Positions 23,771 to 36,540 of a stretch of DNA of 64,000 bases are shown piece by piece. The translations under genes were made by a program, and so were the position numbers. The stretch is from positions 124,001 to 188,000 of the forward strand of contig NW_017386009.1 of assembly GCF_000237925.1 (NCBI RefSeq), written 5' to 3'. How positions within the stretch are numbered: position 1 is the first letter of the stretch; every line of letters begins with the position of its first letter. Under the pieces are notes generated by a model. The model did no database searches. It had not been told where the DNA came from and saw only the letters and a program-made list of their open reading frames with translations. Source of the stretch: Schistosoma mansoni (taxonomy: Eukaryota; Platyhelminthes; Trematoda; Strigeidida; Schistosomatidae).

Positions 23771-24834
23771 TTACGCAACCACTAAGTTCAGACAAATTTT
23801 CACTTGTTCAACGTGTAAGAAATCATTGTTCACGGTTGATGATTTCTTATATTTGATATTCAAGAATGTAATCTATCAAACATATTTAATAATTTACACT
23901 ATTGATGACTACAATTCGACCGCACTCAGGAAATGGTAATTAACGGTACTCTGAGAGTGACCAGCTTTAGATGATAACCTGATATCAGACAGTTGTTATT
24001 TCTAAACCGGAATATTAACAACAAAATATCCCAAATGGTAAAATTAAATTTCGACAATCACCGTCTAAGGATAATATTTTAAGATCCAAGGAATGTAGAT
24101 TGTGGAAGTTACTTAAAATGTGTGGATATCAAAATACAAACACTCATCAAATACGGAACCATAAAATGAATGTTTACTGAAATTGTTCGAATCAAGCCTT
24201 TGAAGAATCGACCGTTGTTTTGATTCAGTCCTATCTTTTGACCATATAAAGACAGATATTTTAAGATATCAAACCATCAACCTATTCAATGTTGTATTAT
24301 CTATATTAAAACACAATTGTACAATCTGATATAAATGATGTCTATTTCAAATACATATCCAAGTAGGATCTGAAAATGTGGTTTCGTCAAGCAATTAGTC
24401 TTCCATTTCCACAATCACAGTTCATATCAAAAACTGATTTCCTAAACAGTCATCGAAAATCAAGTAATATTAAGGATCTACTCTAACCTACAATGAGATC
24501 CATGAACATTTCTCTACCATGATCTCATCGACAATCAACTCCGTAACGTTCAGATACCGTGAACGGAGCTTGACATTTCAAACAGCAAATCGGTCCTCCG
24601 TTTTCTAAATTACTCCACTTTTCGTTTACAATAAATAGAGTGAGCGTGAAAATACGTAGAGAGAAAAAAATCGACTGAGTCTAATTCGTCAAATATCAAA
24701 AGAATCATACTGATTTCACATAGATTCTCCGCTTATAATAGCTTGCACATCAACATTCAATTCATATTGTTTAGGGTAGTTGACATGTTACACTTTACTC
24801 TAGAATGTATTGTATGTAGTGTGGATGGTATGAT

Positions 24835-25285
24835 GACAAGCATCATATTTAGATGGTCGGAGAAGTGGAGACAGCTATGTAGGTCAGAGTGTCGGCGGAA
24901 TCCACATTTCGACAGGAAACGAGACACATACTGTGACAAAGAGGAAAGTGGCACTGTGAGATGAACGACTGAATGAGCGACCGTTTATTAAGGGAATGAG
25001 TGTGCTCTATGCTTCTTAGGCTGACAAATATAAGTAGTAATTAGCAGCAATCAGAGTGGAATACCTGTCAGAAGAAGATTGAAGTGAAGAGAAGGGGAAG
25101 GGAAACGGAGAGCAATCAAAATGACAACACAATTAGAGCGATAATGGAGTATGTAGATAACAAAGCAAAGAAGATACGAAAATATTTATTCAATGCATGT
25201 TTTGCATATTTTACTATATCACTGTGTGATTTATCATTATTCAAAAAGTTGGTTTTCACCACGTGAGTATTCGTTCACTATACCA
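24835..25285. repeat. Dispersed repeat, related copy at 30215-30400
   Basis: Sequence from GGTCGGAGAAGTGGAGACAG through GAGGAAAGTGGCACTGTGAG is repeated in reverse at 30215-30385. The end (CGTTCACTATACCAC) resembles the R3 end, and a part near 25060-25110 resembles 55310-55370. Class not determined. Confidence 0.5.
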
Positions 25286-26095
25286 CAAATAATTAAAATA
25301 CATGAATTATTTTATTATGTTGACTGACAGTCTCGGATACCTAGAAATGGGATGACATAATGTAGTTATGTATTTGAATAACTTCTCTTAATTTTGAATG
25401 GCAGCAAAATCACAACTACACATCATGATCTTGATGTCTCAAAATCTATCCCGCCTACAAAATAGCTATCGACAGACACCTTTTAGTTGTTGTGACTTCT
25501 TCAATCATGTTAGCGAATATTTGAATTAGTTGTGTCATTGAAAAAGAACATTGTCATCGTATTACACATACTAAAGATGGTATATGTAAAATGGAACTAT
25601 CAAATGACTTGTTGTCGTTGATTGCCACAATTATATCTAGACTGACGTAAATACTCATACAATGACACCTTCCTATGAACTGTTAACTGTCTGATCAACT
25701 GTTCTTCGGTTGCCAATCCAACGTCAACAAACATATTCTTCTTCTTCTTCTTCTTCTTCTTCTTCTTCTCCGGACTTTTAACGTGGCCAACAAGATGGTC
25801 ATCAATTCATACATAGGGAAAAACGTTGGGAACCGAGAGTAATTGAAAATAGAATGGCTAATGTTTTGTACAAAGTGCATGAAACGTTCGGAACGTGGAT
25901 TACACACATCAATCAAATAAACGGAGAACAAAGGACGCTCAACACTGTAGATAGTCGAGTAAATCATCTACTAGTGATAATTACGTTTACTCTAATGGTA
26001 GGAACCACACCAGACACTCATAGACACCGAATATGAAGGAAATCCGAACGCCGCAGGAAACCACTTAAGAAGCTGCAGTTAGACCCGAAGAAAAG
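25286..26095. repeat. Spacer start with (TTC)n microsatellite
   Basis: Spacer between the arms. It contains a (TTC)n run of about 35 bp at 25735-25769; no gene is supported in the rest. Confidence 0.5.
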
Positions 26096-26099
26096 ATCT

Positions 26100-26530
26100 T
26101 ATTCTGCAAAAATAGAAATTGTCAAGGAGATTTAGAAAACTCCCCGAGAAAAGGCGAAACAGACTCTGAAAAAATTGAGATGCACCTTATACAATCAGCA
26201 TTCACTAGAAATTTTGGCAGAAACATCTAGAAAGTGAAGCGTCACATATCGAGATTCTGACTGGATCATCACCCATACTGCTTCTAGGTTTATTAGCGTC
26301 CCAGAATTATCCGGAATCCCAAGGTCTTCTAAAATACTATAAAAACCTCAGATGTTCTGCACATAAAGCGTTTCTACTATATTTCGCGCCTTCAATCGCG
26401 TGTTCAAGTTGCTGTGTAGATTTAGCCTGGTGGTTTCTAGATGAGTTTAGGAACCGAATCTAGCGTTCAATTAGATGACTCATCAATAGACTAAGCGCCA
26501 AGAATATTTGATAAATTATTGAAGCACATT
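26100..26530 (+). mobile_element. LTR-like fossil, family unassigned
   Basis: A block of about 430 bp recurs at 51960-52570. It has a CTATAAAAACC promoter-like element in the middle and the shared stretch GTTGCTGTGTAGATT near the right end. This layout resembles a solitary LTR of an LTR retrotransposon. It is an old, diverged copy with no internal region attached. Confidence 0.45.
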
Positions 26531-26764
26531 TTGATCTTTTCCAATCTCTACACCAATCTCCTTTTCAAATGCAGTGAACTCACTTTACAGAACCTGTTGA
26601 GAGAAGACGGAGATTATTTAATCCACATCGAATTCTTGTATATATTTGTATCTTTGATGAAACTCGGAATGGTTTCTTCACAAAACACTTGTGTATGAAT
26701 AAGTTATTTGTGAATAAATTGCTGAATTATTAAGATCCTTAACAGATCAACGTTTGACCACTAT

Positions 26765-26930
26765 TAAAAAACATGGAAGCACTGGACGGCCGTTTCATCT
26801 TAGTATGGGACTGATCATCAGTTATTTATTTATTTATTTATTCGAACACATAAATATTGGTACAAAAGGGCACCAGCTATATATGCGCCACACACTGATC
26901 AGCAGTGCGCAGTGCTAGGTAGTGTGGTCT
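26765..26930 (-). mobile_element. H2 fragment split by an insertion
   Basis: The H2 stretch GCACTGGACGGCCGTTTC is interrupted at about 26817 by about 85 bp beginning with a (TTTA)n run, and H2 resumes as CAGCAGTGCGCA near 26903. CTGATCA occurs on both sides of the insert. Confidence 0.55.
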
Positions 26931-27085
26931 ACTTATAAGTAGTATATGGTGATGGTCAGGCATAGAATGTATTTAGGCAGAAGATCGATAAGGAAGGAAC
27001 TGAAATGAAGCGCAATTGGCATGAAAATGCATGAACATTCAATTGTCCCCAACCGGTGTTCTGTTCACTATACCAGGACGAATCG
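26930..27085. repeat. R3 repeat, shortened copy
   Basis: Starts TAGTGTGGTCTACTTATAAG and ends TGTTCTGTTCACTATACC. It is about half the length of other R3 copies, with the middle missing. Confidence 0.55.
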
Positions 27086-27569
27086 CACTTCCAGTGATTC
27101 CACGTTTAAGATGGTTATCAAACATTAATCGGTTCATGATCTCAATAAAAACTCAACAATTTCAACAATAGTATACTGATAAAGCGCAAACAAAAACAAA
27201 TTGATTAGAATAGACCTAATTTCTCGTAACTGTTGATTAACGAACAACAGCGCTAAAGTTTATTGAAAAGGAGAAGATCACAATAGATGTTATTCAGTGC
27301 TATATATCCACCAATGAAAGTGAAGACAATGAAGGTTAGTTTTTTGAACAATTGTGGTCAATCGTGGGGAAGTACCAAGGGAAATATCTGAATATCCTGA
27401 TGTGTAAGCAAAACATCGAATCTGGAGTGAAGAACATCGGGTTTGAAGATAACATGTAATGACATGAACTGAATGAGAGAAAAAAAACGATATCGGTTGT
27501 AGATTCGCTCTTTCAGGAACATACAACAAGATGGTTAAAAATGTCGCTACGTTACTACCACACAAACAA

Positions 27570-27850
27570 ATAAACTAAGCTACACGAGTCTCACCGGATT
27601 CCACAATACAGAATCAGAACGAGTACATATTCATCAATGAAATGTTCAGACGGTCTATGTAAGATGTGAGAACAAATAGGGGATGTGATATGGCTTCAGA
27701 CCACTACCTAGTGGTTGTTAAAATGAAAGTGAAACTGATAGGCATTGGACATGTGGGGAAAATGCACTATACACGTTGAATGCAGCCTTCCTTCTAGATA
27801 CTGACGAACTTAACCAATTCAAGCTGGCTCTCGCAAGGTGTTAGATCACA
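27570..27850 (+). mobile_element. SR2-like RTE LINE, endonuclease end
   Basis: The forward strand encodes DVRTNRGCDMASDHYLVVVK, where SDHY is the C-terminal catalytic motif of APE endonucleases, followed by the linker. The element stops near 27850, directly before the Penelope-like piece. Confidence 0.75.
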
Positions 27851-27859
27851 GGAAGCATC

Positions 27860-28790
27860 ATCATGACGAATGAATCTCTATCGACACCATTGACAGGACC
27901 CTATTGTCGGTACGTTGATGATACTTTCATTATTGTCGATGAGGACGTTGGAAAAGAAGAACTACTAGAACTGTTTAACAACAAACACCCAACAATTAAA
28001 TTTACATATGAGAAGGGACTAGATAATCAAACAAATTTCCTTGACGTTCTGTTAAACAAAATAGCAAACGGTTATATCAGTAGAATTGTGTTTAGGAAAA
28101 GTTCGTCAATAAGCAAGTATACACACTTCTTAAGCTTTGTATCCCTTTACTATAAAAGAAACTTAGTCAAATGTCATGCAAATAGAGCTAGGAAGATATG
28201 CTCGGTCGATTCAATTAACAAGGAGTTATAGGTCATACATAATATGTTGATTGAAAGGGGTTATCCACAAGGTCTCCTGAAGAAACAGTTGTGTGTAACA
28301 AATAAGAAAATCGAGATATCAGAAGCTACTAAGAAACCTTTCTTCCTGAAACTTCAATTCAACGGCGATTTAGCTGGTGATGTACTACGTGATAGACTGA
28401 CTAGAGCAGTGAAGAGAACGTTTAATGCAGCCGACCTTTGTCTATCGTACTCAAACCGATCTATGGTGATTCCTCAATTAAAGGATGAGTTACCTGTTTA
28501 TGCCACTTTTATGTGTATCTACGAATTCAGCTGCTCCTGTGGAGGAAGCTATATTGGGCGCACTACCAGACAACTGAACCAAAGAGTTAGTGAACACCTC
28601 CCTTCGTGTTTAGGTAAAGGTCACGACAATACGGAGCTCGGTTCTTCCACACTTAATCGATAGCGGTCATATAGTTGACAGAAATTATGTAATCTATTCC
28701 AATGTTATCATTGACTCACAAACTGCCTTGATTGGTTTAATAATTTCGTATATGCATATAAATATTACTGTATATTAGAGTAAAGCCTGA
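27860..28790 (+). mobile_element. Penelope-like element: RT palm and GIY-YIG endonuclease
   Basis: Lies in the spacer between the duplication arms. The first open stretch has the RT catalytic motif RYVDDTFIIV followed by KFTYEKGLDNQTNFLDVLL, which is typical of Penelope-like retroelements. The second has CSCGGSYIGRTTRQLNQRVSEHLP, the GIY-YIG endonuclease with its upstream cysteines; the extra tail continues to about 28760 (SQTALIGLI). The combination of this RT with a C-terminal GIY-YIG is specific to the group. The element is incomplete at the 5' side and its frame is interrupted. Schistosome elements of this kind (for example Perere-10) are known; the exact subfamily is not determined. Confidence 0.85.
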
Positions 28791-29425
28791 TGTGGATCTA
28801 ATCGAAAACAATAATGTTCGCTTACATATGTTGTTCTATATTTCTTTAGTAACGAATGGGGACAAACTAAGGTGTTTGTATTGGCACACACAGTACCTCA
28901 CTTTTATAAACACTCTTTAAAGAGTCATCTAACCGTCTTTAAACTAAATGTTGAAAAATATATTATATTGTCACATTCTTCCTCACAATTGAAACTAATT
29001 CTCGAGCATATAGCGTTATACAAACTCAATAATAATTCTGGTCTCATGATATCCTAGTCGACGATGATAAACATATCTTCAGGGTAACAACAACATACAT
29101 CAATTTTTGCAGCAGCCTACTTGGAGCGACCATTCTTTAAATATTTCAGGAGAAACCAGCTAAAAATAGGTCATCAAGATGACCTCATAGCTATTTCAAC
29201 AAGTTTTACCTGAAGACGAAGTGAGCTTTCATTCTAGAAGTTGAGTATTTATTTAAGATCACCCTTAGAATATCCACCGTTTTTTTAATTCGTTTATACA
29301 TAAACTCGATTGTCTGGACTAGAAGTAGAATGGGAACTGCCACACTAGATGCACTAACGTTATGTTGGGAAACCTCAACAATTCGTTTATGACTAACAGT
29401 GATCATTAAATTCGAAACAAGAGTT
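28791..29425. other. No gene recognised; possible PLE trailing sequence
   Basis: AT-rich, directly behind the Penelope-like ORF. The part to about 29220, including CCTGAAGACGAAGTGAGC, may be its 3' end. Nothing else is supported. Confidence 0.3.
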
Positions 29426-29429
29426 CTTT

Positions 29430-29875
29430 ATAAGATGGATAGTGGCTAGCAATGGAATCCAGGATGCGCGTTAAGGCCTATTTTGGATTCGTCAGTTGGA
29501 TGTACCTGCATCTCAGAGTTGATGTTCAGTCTGGGACTTGAATTCAGTACCTCTCACTTCAAACGCCATCACGTTATCCACTCGGCCTCTGAGTCTTGAT
29601 AGCGCGATGGAGTTTGAAGCGAAAGGTACTGGGTTCGAGTCCGAGAGTGAACATCAACTCTGAGATGCAGGTGCATCCAGTTGACTAGTCCCAAATAGGA
29701 CTAAACGCGCGTCCTGGATTCCACTGCTGGCCACCTTCCATCTTTGCTCATAATGTTTGTGGATTAAGGCTATAACGAGGCAATCCGCACAGTATGCACA
29801 TATGCCAACTAGAGACTGACCAGTTGCAGTCCAAAAATATCAACGGGAAGATTCAAACAAACAATACTAATGAAA
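29430..29875 (+). mobile_element. H1 foldback element
   Basis: Inverted hammerhead and tRNA-like half (29430-29605) followed by a forward tRNA-like part (about 29606-29645), forward hammerhead region (about 29665-29725) and the full H1 tail ending AACAAACAATACTAATG. Both ribozyme cores are mutated (forward: CTGACTAG and CTAAAC). Confidence 0.75.
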
Positions 29876-29879
29876 GAGT

Positions 29880-30210
29880 TCTTTATGTTGCTGACGTTGT
29901 TGGCAACTTCCAAGAAAACATGTAAGTTTTTTCGTCGTTGAAAGCATTTTGACTACAACACAACTATAAAACGTTGCGTCTTATCAGGTTTATGGGTAGT
30001 TAATTAATGTCGAACAATGTTCTGAGTGAGGGGCTGTGCTGTGTTGATAACAGGAGTTAGTTTGAATAGAGTTAGGATAGGTGGTTTGGGAATCGGTGAT
30101 GAGCATTCATTTCGATAGTCAAAAGTGTTAAAATGAAGTAGCCAATTTATATCAGACCACAATATCAAATGTTAAGTTGAATCAACTTATATTTTTTTAG
30201 CCTAAGTGGC
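29880..30210. other. No recognised feature
   Basis: About 330 bp; I see nothing assignable. Confidence 0.3.
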
Positions 30211-30214
30211 ATAC

Positions 30215-30560
30215 ACCACACTCATTCCCCCATTTAACGGTCGCTCCTTCAGTCGTTCATCTCACAGTGCCACTTTCCTCTTTGTCGCCGTATGTGTCTC
30301 GTTTTCTGTCGAAATGTGGATTCCGCCGACATTCTGACCTCCATAACTGTCTCCACCTCTCCGACCGTCTAAATACGATGTCCTTCCAGTGAACAGAACG
30401 TTTCACGTTTTCTTCACGTCTAAAGCGACTACCACAGGCAACAACACCTCACCAGACCACTCCACTAGACATCTCCGAACTGCAAAAGACAGAACTGACT
30501 ATGTACTCATCTCTAGACCTAACAACAAAGTTCACAATACTTCACCCTATCCGTCTCGCT
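30215..30560. repeat. Dispersed repeat, inverse of 24835-25010
   Basis: Reads as the reverse complement of the 24835-25010 repeat through about 30390. Either a second copy of that repeat or the inner edge of the inverted duplication, displaced by about 1.6 kb of later sequence. What follows to 30560 is unassigned. Confidence 0.5.
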
Positions 30561-31984
30561 TGTGACAACGACACTAAATGTTTTTGGTAAAATCGGTAAT
30601 AATTTCATGAAAGATCCTTTTATTAAGACAACAACAGTGAATTCATTAAATATCACAGATTTTTCTATCTCTATCAACAGGTCTTTAGAATTACACGGTT
30701 CGAAATTTCAAGAAACATGGGATCGTCAGTATTGTTGCCTGAAGAGAGAACAATGAAGCTCAATGTATTCATCCTAATCAGTAACGACTAATGTATGAGC
30801 AGTCAAATAGAGATATTAAGATGTTCAAGATCCTATATTCACTAGTGATTTTTTCTTTTAGACCGGAGTTCACATCTGGACTAAACATTCAACGAACGCA
30901 GCCTGTTTGTGATTGACTTGTTTAAACACACAATCAAGATTATTCATTATTTATTTGATTGATTCATGAAAGATTTATTATAATTTCACTGGCGTGTGGT
31001 AGGAAAGTGTGTCCTCCTTATGTTACAATCCATGTCAGTTATGGAAGTATTGAACATTCAACTAGACAATAAGACACAACTTTCCATCCTAACTGGTGAA
31101 CAAATAACGAATAGCTAGTAAAGAAATTTATAAACTAATTGCTTTGAATGTTATTAGTTAGCGAATTCACTGGTATCCGATTTTCTTCCAGATTATCACT
31201 GAGAGACAGACGTTCATTGGTACAGGGATGTTTGTACTACCAACAAGTTTAGATTATTTTGAAGCATTTCATTATACCATCCACACTACATGGATTATGA
31301 GATATTTTAGTATTGAGTCTTTCCATTGATGTTTAGGACTGCGATTGATTAGCATCTTCCTGGCATATGTGCATACTGTGCGGATTGCCTCGTTATAACC
31401 TTAATACACAAACACTTTAAGCATAGATGGATGGTGGCCAGCAGTGGAACCCCGGACGCTCGTTTCGTCGCGTTATCCACTCAGCTATTGCATCTTGATA
31501 GTTACTCGCAAATGTCAGTTTTGAAATCCCATCATTATTCATCAATAACGGTAAATGACAAATTCACCGACTTCTAACTGATTTACACACAACCGAACAC
31601 AACAATATGAATCAGTATTTCAGTAGTAAGGTTCCATACATTTTGATAAAATGAAAGAGTGAAATGAAGGTTCTAAATACAAGAGTTCGCTAAACATTCA
31701 TCTTTATCTCAACGTCAATTAAGTTCAATAAACCAATGAATCAGGGGTACGTTCAAACTTCTTTAATGTTGATAATCATCAATGATTCAAGGCACGTAGT
31801 CGGTAGATCGTTTGATGTATCTTCAAACAATTCGATTTCACATGATTTCCTTTATCAACGTAAATGTAAAAAGAGATTTTGAAAGCCTTTTTTCACTTTT
31901 AAGTCTATTCTTTCCACTGTCTTGTTTTCAATGATACCATTTGTTTTGACAGCTTATTCTGAAATTTACCTTGTCATGTGATAC
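30561..31984. mobile_element. Inner spacer with one H1 fragment
   Basis: At about 31305-31505 there is an H1 terminus and hammerhead piece (CAGCAGTGGAACCCCGGACG, then a jump to GCGTTATCCACTCAGC), so the ribozyme core is deleted. The remainder shows no recognisable gene. Confidence 0.55.
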
Positions 31985-32999
31985 ATTATAAAGTAAAGTG
32001 TAACACGCCATCTTTTCGTATCAATATGGAAACTACCCTAAACAATGTGGATTGAATGTTGATTTGTAAGCTATTGGAAGTGGAGAATCTATGTGAAATC
32101 AGTATGATTCTTTTGATATTTGACGAATTGGACGTAGTCGATTTTTCTCTCTCTACGTATTTTCACGCTCACTTAATTAATTGTAAACGAGAAAGTGAAG
32201 CAATTTAGAAAACTAAGGAACGATTTGCTGTTTGAAATGTCAAGCTCCGTTCATGGATCTCATTGTAGGACAGAATAGATGTTTAATATATCTTGATTTT
32301 CAATGATAGTTGAAGAAATCATCTTTTCATATAAACTGTGATCGTCGAAATGGAAGACCGATTCCTTGACGAAATCACTTTTTCAGATCCTACTTGGATA
32401 TGTATTTGAAATAAATACATCATTTGCATCATATTGTACAATTGTATTTTAATATCGATGATACACCAATGAATAGGTTGGCGGTTTCATATCTTAGAAT
32501 ATCTGTCTTTATATGCTCAAAAGATAGGACTGAAGCAAGTAACGGTCGATTCTTCAAAAGCTTGTATCGAACAAAATTCGGCATACATTCATTTTATGGT
32601 TTAGTGTTCGATAAGTATTTCTATTTTAACATTTACATATCATAAGTAACTTCCATAAAGTACATACCTTTGATCCTAAAATATAATCATGAAATGGTAT
32701 TGTTCGGCATTTGATGTTACCATTTGCGATTAATTGTTGTTCATATTTCGTTTTACAAATAACCACTGTCTGATATCCGGTTATCATGTAAAGCTAGTCA
32801 CTCTTAGACGACCGGTAATTCCCATGTCCTTAGTACGGCTGAAATGTAGTCATCCGTAGGGTAATTTGGGAAAGACGTTTGATAGATTACAGTCTTGGAT
32901 ATCAAAGATAAGAAATCATCAACCGTGAACAATGATTTCAAATACGTTGAACAAGTGAAAACGTGTTTGAACATAGTGGTTACGTAACTGCTCCTGGAG

Positions 33000-33960
33000 C
33001 CCCTTCTCGGCTACTGTGCCCCTGGAGTTCGAAGGTTTTCATTTAAAAGAGTTATGTATCGTGAAGAAGGCCGAGTTCTTTCGGAAGTCGCGAGGATAAT
33101 GCTTATTCTGACACCCAGAACAATCAATAATTTATGTACATGGAATGTTTGTTCAATGTGGGAGACTGATTGAGTCAACCGAATTGCTGCAGAAATGGAA
33201 AGATACAACCTGGAGGTACTTGGAATCAGTGAAACACATTGAACGCAGGTTGGACAACAACGACTGGCTTCAGGGGAGGTCCTGTTTTACTACGGCCATG
33301 AAGAAGAAAATGCCGCACATACACAAGGAGTTGTATTGACGCTGTCCAAACAAGCACAAAATGTACTTATAAGATCGGAAACTCATGGACGAATGATCAT
33401 CAAAGCCTCCTTCAAAATAAGAGAAATATCGCATCACAATGAACGTCATCCAATCCTATGCGCCTACCGACGATTAGAATGAAGACATTAAAGATCAATT
33501 CTACGATAGGTTGCAGTCAATCGCTGAGAAATGCCCAACAAAGGACTCGACCATTCTGATGGGAGATTTAAATGCCAAGGTTGGAATGAACAAAATCTGA
33601 TATGAAGGCATCATGATGGACTGACTGAAACTGAAGAAGCACTGGACAACGGAGCAGACAACATCACAAAAGTTTAATACTACCCTTCTACGGGTTACTG
33701 ACAAACTCAACGAATTCAAGATAACTCTCGGTAATAGGTTACAGGTCCTTCATGATCTACTCAATGGGGGAGGGAACTACTATGGGAAACAACTGGATAG
33801 GGATCAAGAAGACAACTACTTCAACACGTCATGAGGTTCTGGGCCACAAGAAGTACCATCACAGGGAATAAATCACTGTTGATACACAATATGAGATTGA
33901 AGAAAGGAAGAACAAGTAGGCACCAACCCACCTCTAAAAGAAACAATCTGAGGAGATGAG
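33000..33960 (+). mobile_element. SR2-like RTE LINE, endonuclease region
   Basis: Forward-strand counterpart of 23030-23770, extending further. It shows TWNVCSMWETD, YNLEVLGISETH (APE motif with the catalytic Glu), PTKDSTILMGDLNAKVG (GDLNA motif), and then the linker region around 33690-33960 (TDKLNEFKITLGN). Interrupted by stops and deletions, so not functional. Confidence 0.8.
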
Positions 33961-34104
33961 AAACATCTATCCTGAAATTTATTCAATACATTATAAAATC
34001 AACCTATTATGTTCAATAATTTGATCAACATTGCTAATGTTCTTTTGATCAAGTAGATTGTATTCGTTCTAGAGACACTACATAATTGGTTACCGGACAC
34101 CGTT

Positions 34105-35422
34105 TTTTAGTTGAAACAACCTCTCTATTATGTTCCATTAACATTTTGATTTGAAATAAGAATAACAAGAGATTCAGTAATAATACTAATGGTGTATATT
34201 TGATTAAGATCAAATGACAATATGGGATCAGTTTTTTTTTCAAAATGGAATGATTCAAATTCATCTTTGAAATCTTGTTGAATGTTCAAGTGTGTGTGTG
34301 TGTGTGTGTGTGTAAGTGTGTGTGAATGTCTTCTTTCTTCTGATCATAATATGACATTTATGCCGATAAAGAATTACCATCTTCAAATTTACGTATTTTC
34401 ATAATGGATATAATCAAATAGATCGCTTGAATAATACCGAATATGAAACATAGATACATGATTATATTTAAATAATGTTGTGTATATTCACTTAACACTG
34501 TTGTACATCCCTTAAATAAGATAAGAAAATGTTTAAATACAATGGGAATGATAACCAGAAAAATGTTTATATTACAGTAAATGTAAATGGATCATTTTGA
34601 AAATGTAAAACATTATGAAGGTTCTTACATTGTGAACGATTCAGAACTGTGTTGTATTAGATAAGAGTCTATTGTTGTGTTTGTTGAAGAAGTGTCAGTA
34701 ATGACAACAGCGACTTCAATCTCGCGAGGGAGGATCGTGGATGCACACCACTGAGGAATCCCGCAATAGGATGAAACGACCAGGTAGTGCTTCCAGGTTT
34801 TCCATGGTGGTCTAGTTTCTATTGATTCATAATCTCAACTATGAAAAATTCAATGGTTTTAATGATTGTAGTTGCCTAGATGAATAGCATTATGTGATCA
34901 ATCCTACATCGAGGATACCTTAGCAACATGTTGACAAATGTTTCCTAGACATTCTCTCCCAAAGTTTATTTATCCGAAATAAGCCATTTTTATGACCTTA
35001 TTTAACTCTATTAAAATATCGGCTACATTATGGTACATATATTTTAGGTCGTGACCAGCTGATGGGAACCTAATTAAATAAAATGAGGTTGCGAGGTGTG
35101 ACTTCGAAGTTAGCTTGTTCATTATACCGTTACCGTTTTACGGAAATAGGCCTCCAGTCATTCGACATAGATCATCAACGTTGATGGTCTACATTTTGAG
35201 CAAGTGATGGCAACCTAATGAAATAAAATGAATTCATATCATTCTGAAATGATCTTCGTTCTTGCTCTCTTTAAGATAATGAAGGGAAATATGTTTATGA
35301 ACGAAGAAAATTATTCCACATGAGAGTTGACCCAAATTGCTCCTAGTGAGTCAGTTGGAAATTTACTATTTCATGTGAAAAAAGTAAGTTATTTGATTTA
35401 AATTTACTAAATATTGACTTAC
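34105..35422. other. Near-identical tract shared by both arms
   Basis: Covers TSP-C' exon 6, intron 5 (912 bp in both copies) and about 250 bp of 3' flank. I saw only a handful of differences from 21595-22908, and identity stops abruptly near 22910/34105. This is much closer than the upstream exons. Confidence 0.65.
34290..34326. repeat. (GT)n microsatellite
   Basis: Counterpart of the (CA)n at 22692-22728 in the inverted arm. Confidence 0.9.
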
Positions 35423-36152
35423 TTTGGAAAATGCGATTGAATTGTACTTACACGAAGAAGGTATTTGTGCTCTTCTATCATGAGCTGTATAGTCTTTGGA
35501 CGAAGTTGCTCCACAGCAGTGAAACTATAAACAACAGATCATCAGAATTTTTAGTTTGATTATAAATTACATTCGTTTGTAGTTTGTCAAGCTCCATTTG
35601 ATAGTCAGTTTGTGTCGTATATTCTTCAACAGCAGCACTTAGTGAGCTATTAGCTAACTTGGGGAACTATAAACATATGAAGATTAGTGTAGCAGGATCA
35701 ATTAAGTTGAATAAATGTGAACCAAACCTCGTCTTCCGTTATAGCTAATTTCATTCCCATACCAATCCACATACAAGTCACAACAATCAAAACAAAAATG
35801 TTCTAAACAGAGGTATAAGTGAAATACGTTTGTTCACATTACCAAATATATGATCATTTTCCGTTGTTTCAAGTATCCATAAATTCCAACACATGATCCT
35901 AATACACCAAGACCTCCTGAGATACAGACAACTATGAAGATTATTGGTTTCGCATTGTGTAGAATAGAACTGAATTGATTTAAAGTGATTTGTGGTTGAA
36001 TTCCTAGTGCTAACAGAACAATACTGAACGCCTATATTATGTAAGTAAGATAGAATGAACCATATGAGGAGTATACATGTAATGATACTTACTATAAAAC
36101 TACAATTGCATAGGATAAATAGTTTAGTCCAAGATTCACTTGACAATAACAT
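34358..36152 (-). CDS. TSP-C', complete tetraspanin, 224 aa
   Basis: Inverted-arm paralogue of TSP-C. Exons on the minus strand: 36152-36093, 36031-35843, 35802-35728, 35666-35571, 35524-35423, 34510-34358; same exon lengths, phases and 912-bp last intron. The large loop has CCG at 143-145, PSSC ending at Cys165 and Gly-Cys at 175-176. I count about 13 amino-acid differences from TSP-C. Five fall between CCG and PSSC (DYTAHDRRAQ here, DYKAQYRIVQ in TSP-C); others include K-to-E in exon 4 and three in exon 3. The last exon is identical. No break was found, so it should encode a functional protein. Its 3' end faces that of TSP-C across the spacer. Confidence 0.92.
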
Positions 36153-36474
36153 TTTCAATATTGTTCACTAAGATGATCCTGTCTATGATATTCGATGTTC
36201 GATGTTAGTACTGGTAATAGATGTGGGTGAATCAATCCTTCAATCTCAAGTCAAGTTCTAAAATGAAGTAGGATTTGTGTTCATTAATTTATTCATTGTA
36301 CTATGCATTTTTGTAATAGAAATCCATGCACAAACAAAGTTAACTTACATGATATCAAACTCAAATGAATCAAATCATCATCATCAGTATGGTTTAGCTT
36401 TATATGACTATCAAATTTAAAAGTAGTATAAATCTTGTCATTCTAAATAGTTACAACTGTTTATATGTATAAAT

Positions 36475-36540
36475 TCATTTAGTATTGCTTGTCCTGGATT
36501 CCACTACTAGCCACTATCCATCTTTGCTTACCATGTTTGT
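36475..36540 (+). repeat. H1 terminal scrap
   Basis: Only the H1 end motifs remain (ATTCATTTAGTATTGCTTG joined to GTCCTGGATTCCACTAC and CCATCTTTGCTTA): an internally deleted copy. Confidence 0.6.

Larger units (their letters stand above)
8482..24805 (+). repeat. Left arm of large inverted duplication
   Basis: This arm carries TSP-B and TSP-C and matches the reverse complement of 31985-47657. Anchors checked: 9860 with 46283, 12958 with 42857, 20865 with 36152, 22659 with 34358, and about 24720-24805 with 31985-32110. Homology stops near 8482, where the right arm runs into a repeated block at about 47657. Arm-specific insertions and the N gap account for most length differences. Confidence 0.85.
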
